Of a stretch of 15,727 nucleotides of DNA, positions 12,751 through 15,727 are shown in pieces. Numbering within the stretch: position 1 is the stretch's first letter; the number at the start of each line of letters is the position of its first letter. Location of the stretch: assembly GCA_964427485.1 (NCBI GenBank), contig CAYRUP010000034.1, positions 1 to 15,727 of the forward strand. The letters are read 5' to 3'. The translations under genes were made by a program, and so were the position numbers. This DNA comes from CAYRUP01 sp964427485 (GTDB lineage: Bacteria > Pseudomonadota > Gammaproteobacteria > DSM-16500). The notes under the pieces were generated by a model. The model ran no database searches. It was not told where the DNA came from and worked only from the letters and a program-made list of their open reading frames with translations.

Positions 12751-15043
12751 ACCGCCTCCACTGATTTTCTGCATAGAAACGCACGCCCAGCACGGTTAAA
12801 CACAAAGCAGCAGCAACGCCTATTACCCAAAGTAGCGATGACAATGGATGACGTGTCATTGTGGCAAGTTGATAAAATCCGACAGCCACACAATAAGCCA
12901 CGCCCGTCGACCACAACACAGAAAATAACGCCCAACCACGCTTCACTTCACGCAGCATTGCGGCAGTCGTTGAAACACATGGAAAATACAGCAACACAAA
13001 TAAAAGATACGCAATCGCGCCAATTTGACCATCAAAACGTTGATACATTAATCCATATACGCTTTGCGATAAGGTGTGCACAGGTGCTTTCGCCAAAATG
13101 GGATTTCCTAAGGAATGACCTAACTTCGCTAAATTCATCGGCACAGATAATGCCGCTTCGTGCAATCCACCCCAAAAACTAAATACATCGGCTTGCAATG
13201 CGGTGAAGTGACCCACTTGGCTATAAATCGTATTCAACGTACCAATCACCACTTCTTTCGCCAAAACGCCTGTTACCAATCCAACCGTCGCCGGCCAATT
13301 ATCTTGATGAATTCCCATGGGAGCAAAAATCGGTGTCATCATGCGGCCGAGCGCCGACAACAATGAATTCGCATCGCCCTCCCCGCCATTGATGGTCGCA
13401 TCGATATTTAATGCATTTAAGGCACCGATTAAAATACAAATCGGCACGATTAATTTTCCCGCACGTATCACAAAACCTTTCAAACGCTGCCAAGCATGCA
13501 ACAATAATGTTTTCACACCTGGAATATGATAAGGCGGCAATTCCATTACCAAAGGTGCAGGATCGCCTTGCAGGATTGTTTTACGCAGCATCAATCCGGT
13601 CAGCATGGCCATCACAATACCGATGATGTAAAGCAGAAAAATAATATTTTGTCCGCCTTGTGGAAAAAATGCGGCAGTAAATACGGCAAAAATCGCGAGA
13701 CGCGCACCGCATGACATAAATGGACTCATCATGACGGTGAGAATACGATCACGCTTATTTTCCAGTGTACGCGTCGCCATGACTGCCGGTACATTACAAC
13801 CGAAACCAACCACCATCGGCACAAACGATTTTCCCGGCAAACCCAACGCTCGCATCAAACGATCCACTACAAATGCCGCGCGCGCCATGTAACCGGAATC
13901 TTCTAAAAACGCGAGAAACAAAAACATTGCGCCAATCACGGGAATAAAGGTAATGGTGGTATTAATACCTTTGCCAATTCCATTGGCTAACAATGCTGTG
14001 AGCCACGTTGGAAAACCTAATTGCGTAAACCACGCAGCGGAACCTTCCACAAAAATCGTGCTGCTGCCCATATCAAAAAAATCTTGGAATGCACCGCCGA
14101 TATTAATCGAAAAGAAAAACATGAAATACATGACGCATAAAAAAATAGGCAGACCCAGCAAGCGATTTAACACAATATTATCGATGCGCGTCGTCCAATT
14201 TTTTTGTGAGGTTGCACTTTTAATCAGGCAGCGCGTTATCACATCTTGGATAAAACGATAACGCATATCTGCAAGCAAAATATCAGGATCTTCATTTAAT
14301 GTAGCGCGGAGATGATTTTGTTGTTCGATGACGAGTGGGAAAATAGTTGGAGCAACGAGACTCCGTGCAAAGACATCATCTTCTAATAAGCGAATGGCTA
14401 GCCAATCGCAATAATCATTTTTATTCATTTTCGCAGGGATAGTGGGATTTAATTTTTGGGAAATGGTTTTGATGGCTTCGTTGATTGGGATATCTGCATA
14501 ATCTACGCGGTCACGGCGCACTGTGCCCGTGACGATAGCTTGTTTTAATTCTTTTATCCCTTTTCCTTTGTGAGCTTCTAATGGAACAACGGTGCAATCA
14601 AATTCTTTTGCCAACACATCCAACAAAATTTGCAGACCTCGTTGACGCGCGACATCCATCATATTGACGGCAATAATCATCGGCACGCGCATTTCAAGTA
14701 ATTGCATGGTGAGATAAAGATTACGTTCAAGATTGCTAGCATCGATCACATTAATGATGAGATCGGCATGGCGATTTAAAATATATTCACAAGCGATTCG
14801 TTCATCGATAGAAGAAGATTCATTTACGATTGTTAAAGAATACGCGCCGGGTAAATCAACGATTTCCACGGTGACATTCTGATGTTTAAATAATCCCGTT
14901 TTTTTTTCAACTGTCACACCCGGCCAATTACCGACGCGCTGACGTGCACCGGTTAATGCATTAAAAACCGTGGTTTTTCCCGAATTGGGATTGCCAACTA
15001 AGCCAATGGTGAGGGATTTTTCTGCGTTAGCATCGATATTCAT
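12731..15043 (-). CDS. feoB: Ferrous iron transporter FeoB (770 aa)
   Basis: Inner-membrane Fe(II) importer with a cytoplasmic GTPase domain. The G motifs are all visible: G1 GNPNSGKTT (17-25), G2 Thr44 in PGVTVE, G3 DLPG (63-66) and G4 NMMD (127-130). A helical GDI-like linker (about 180-290) follows. The C-terminal membrane part has the two conserved Gate motifs, with Cys residues in GFGCNVPA (413-420) and SPFMSCGARL (about 439-449). Length is close to the E. coli protein (773 aa). The ATG overlaps the stop codon of feoA in the sequence ATGA, and the 3' end overlaps feoC by 20 bases, giving a tight feoABC operon. Expression is probably iron-repressed through the Fur box at 15384-15398. Nothing is missing or broken. 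Confidence 0.98.
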   Translation of the reverse strand: MNIDANAEKSLTIGLVGNPNSGKTTVFNALTGARQRVGNWPGVTVEKKTGLFKHQNVTVEIVDLPGAYSLTIVNESSSIDERIACEYILNRHADLIINVIDASNLERNLYLTMQLLEMRVPMIIAVNMMDVARQRGLQILLDVLAKEFDCTVVPLEAHKGKGIKELKQAIVTGTVRRDRVDYADIPINEAIKTISQKLNPTIPAKMNKNDYCDWLAIRLLEDDVFARSLVAPTIFPLVIEQQNHLRATLNEDPDILLADMRYRFIQDVITRCLIKSATSQKNWTTRIDNIVLNRLLGLPIFLCVMYFMFFFSINIGGAFQDFFDMGSSTIFVEGSAAWFTQLGFPTWLTALLANGIGKGINTTITFIPVIGAMFLFLAFLEDSGYMARAAFVVDRLMRALGLPGKSFVPMVVGFGCNVPAVMATRTLENKRDRILTVMMSPFMSCGARLAIFAVFTAAFFPQGGQNIIFLLYIIGIVMAMLTGLMLRKTILQGDPAPLVMELPPYHIPGVKTLLLHAWQRLKGFVIRAGKLIVPICILIGALNALNIDATINGGEGDANSLLSALGRMMTPIFAPMGIHQDNWPATVGLVTGVLAKEVVIGTLNTIYSQVGHFTALQADVFSFWGGLHEAALSVPMNLAKLGHSLGNPILAKAPVHTLSQSVYGLMYQRFDGQIGAIAYLLFVLLYFPCVSTTAAMLREVKRGWALFSVLWSTGVAYCVAVGFYQLATMTRHPLSSLLWVIGVAAALCLTVLGVRFYAENQWRRYELIGN

Positions 15044-15273
15044 GCGAATACCTGCTCGATTTTTAAAATATTGGCTTCACCTTTACGCAAACTCAAAGCA
15101 AAACCCCGCACGGTAATTTCGATAGGATCGCCTAAAGGGGCAATGCGAGAAATGGTAAATTCCGTACCGGGCAATAAACCCATTGAAATCAAACGATGGC
15201 GATATAACGACTCACCTGGTTGAATGCTAATAATTCGGCCTTTATTACCCATTTTCATTTCACTGAGCTGCAT
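15040..15273 (-). CDS. feoA: Ferrous iron transport protein FeoA (77 aa)
   Basis: A small cytoplasmic SH3-like protein needed for full activity of FeoB. The sequence shows the family pattern: an N-terminal LSEMKMGNKGRI, the core helix RHRLISMGLLPGTEF, and the closing strands PIEITVRGFALSLRKGEA. Length matches the E. coli protein (75 aa). The start at 15273 has an AAGGA site 6 nt upstream (15280-15284); Met6 and Met8 are less likely starts. Its TGA overlaps the feoB ATG by 4 bases. It is the first gene of the operon, with a 5' leader of about 70 bases from the predicted promoter. Confidence 0.96.
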   Translation of the reverse strand: MQLSEMKMGNKGRIISIQPGESLYRHRLISMGLLPGTEFTISRIAPLGDPIEITVRGFALSLRKGEANILKIEQVFA

Positions 15274-15348
15274 GCTTTTTCCTTGGTTTTCAATTACATA
15301 AAGGCAATCAAGCCCAAAAAGAGATTGACAAAATCAATCAATAAAATA

Positions 15349-15377
15349 AGTATCTCTTTTCTCAATAGGGCTGTCAA
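15349..15377 (-). promoter_or_regulatory. feoABC promoter
   Basis: On the minus strand a perfect TTGACA (15372-15377) is followed by a 17-nt spacer and GATACT (15349-15354), 75 bases upstream of feoA. The Fur box begins 6 bases upstream of the -35, close enough for bound Fur to interfere with polymerase. Confidence 0.7.
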
Positions 15378-15383
15378 TACAAT

Positions 15384-15398
15384 TGAGAATTATTCTCA
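15384..15398. promoter_or_regulatory. Fur box
   Basis: TGAGAATTATTCTCA is a perfect 7-1-7 palindrome. It matches the Fur consensus TGATAATNATTATCA at all but one symmetric position pair. It lies between feoABC and the divergent gene at 15543, so iron-bound Fur could control either or both. Repression of feoABC is the expected role. Confidence 0.85.
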
Positions 15399-15413
15399 TT
15401 AGCAATAAGATTG

Positions 15414-15422
15414 TGTTAAAAT
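15414..15422 (+). promoter_or_regulatory. Possible extended -10 promoter for the gene at 15543
   Basis: TGTTAAAAT is an extended -10 type sequence on the plus strand. Its -35 position (about 15394-15399) would fall inside the Fur box. A second weaker -10 candidate, TATACT, lies at 15469-15474. Confidence 0.35.
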
Positions 15423-15437
15423 AGTACTTAAGTACTA
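15422..15437. promoter_or_regulatory. Perfect 16-bp palindrome, possible operator
   Basis: TAGTACTTAAGTACTA is perfectly self-complementary and begins at the last base of the extended -10 candidate. A dimeric repressor could bind here, but I cannot name one. Confidence 0.4.
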
Positions 15438-15542
15438 AAAACGTAAGAAATTTTTAAGGAAAATCGAGTATACTGGTAGCAAGTAATGGCAAAAAGCCAG
15501 TTGATTTTATGACTTTATTATAAGTGAGTGGGGAGTTTTAGG

Positions 15543-15727
15543 ATGCATACACATAGACCTAATGATGTAGAGATCGTTAACTCGCTTAAAAAAATTCTTA
15601 TCAATAAAACGAATCTTGAGGTATGGCAAACAGAATTCAGTAGCGGCAAAGACATCAAGGTAAAAATAGAGGGCAGCGTATTAACTTACAAAGAGCCCCA
15701 AGTCATTGCTGGTATGATATCAGCTCT
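15543..15727 (+). CDS. Unknown protein, N-terminal part (runs off right edge)
   Basis: An open frame starts at ATG 15543 and stays open to the window edge (61 full codons). A GGGGAG ribosome-binding site lies 7 nt upstream, which supports a real start. The N-terminus is MHTHRPNDVEIVNSLKKIL, followed by LEVWQTEFSSGKDIKVKIEG and YKEPQVIAGMISA. There is no signal peptide or membrane segment. I do not recognise the family. It is divergent from feoABC and shares the region that carries the Fur box and a 16-bp palindrome, so iron regulation is possible. Confidence 0.7.
   Translation, partial: MHTHRPNDVEIVNSLKKILINKTNLEVWQTEFSSGKDIKVKIEGSVLTYKEPQVIAGMISA

Noticed and set aside
12751..12774. Longer FeoC start at 12774
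   Set aside because: It adds MQKISGGG, which comes from feoB coding sequence, and the GGAGG site fits the start at 12750.
12838..14261. Several plus-strand frames of 60-115 codons opposite feoB
   Set aside because: They are antisense shadows of an intact, highly conserved gene and show no start signals or family features.
15325..15330. Plus-strand TTGACA as a -35 element
   Set aside because: No acceptable -10 hexamer lies 16-18 bases downstream; the good promoter here is on the minus strand.
15472..15501. Stem ACTGG/CCAGT with inner TGGC/GCCA in the leader of the last gene, as a riboswitch or attenuator
   Set aside because: Stems are only 4-5 bp and there is no U-run or recognisable aptamer; likely chance.
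1..15727. tRNA, rRNA, CRISPR array, insertion sequence or transposase genes
   Set aside because: None seen: no cloverleaf or rRNA sequence, no regularly spaced direct repeats and no transposase-like frame on either strand.

Overview
The window looks like an accessory segment of an AT-rich gammaproteobacterial chromosome. Three things suggest an intracellular, host-associated lineage such as the Legionellales (Legionella/Coxiella/Berkiella-like). There is a group of large, eukaryote-like, effector-type proteins; an apparent PmrA-type box in front of the largest of them; and a typical gammaproteobacterial feoABC operon. The taxonomic placement is inference: no rRNA or marker phylogeny is available here.

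Layout. Positions 1-462 (minus) are the 5' part of tpiA (triosephosphate isomerase), which runs off the left edge. Positions 463-820 have no gene but carry a long inverted-repeat element (601-747). Positions 821-2980 (minus) encode a 719-residue protein with a transglutaminase-like Cys-His-Asp triad and three tandem repeats of about 80 residues. A 212-bp divergent control region holds two promoters and the PmrA-like box. It separates that gene from 3193-8334 (plus), a 1713-residue multidomain protein with a P-loop, a PI3/4-kinase-like catalytic loop and an ankyrin-like C-terminal segment. A neurotransmitter:sodium-symporter family transporter (8321-9673) overlaps its end by 14 bases. A 97-bp nested palindrome (9675-9771) fills the gap between the transporter and the convergent minus-strand gene 9777-11564, a coiled-coil-rich protein of unknown function. 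Upstream of that is a 277-residue protein with an Ig-like N-terminal region (11635-12468), then the iron(II) uptake operon feoA-feoB-feoC (15273 down to 12526). The operon has a clear promoter and a near-consensus Fur box. A divergent gene of unknown function starts at 15543 and runs off the right edge.

How it fits together. Housekeeping functions (tpiA, feoABC) bracket a cluster of four proteins of effector or unknown type plus one transporter. The kinase-like giant protein and the transporter are almost certainly co-translated. The giant protein's promoter may answer to the PmrA regulator, which in Legionella and Coxiella controls Dot/Icm effectors. Iron uptake is probably repressed by Fur. 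Two families of dispersed palindromic repeats sit at gene ends, and one of them appears to have supplied the C-terminal codons of the 719-residue protein.
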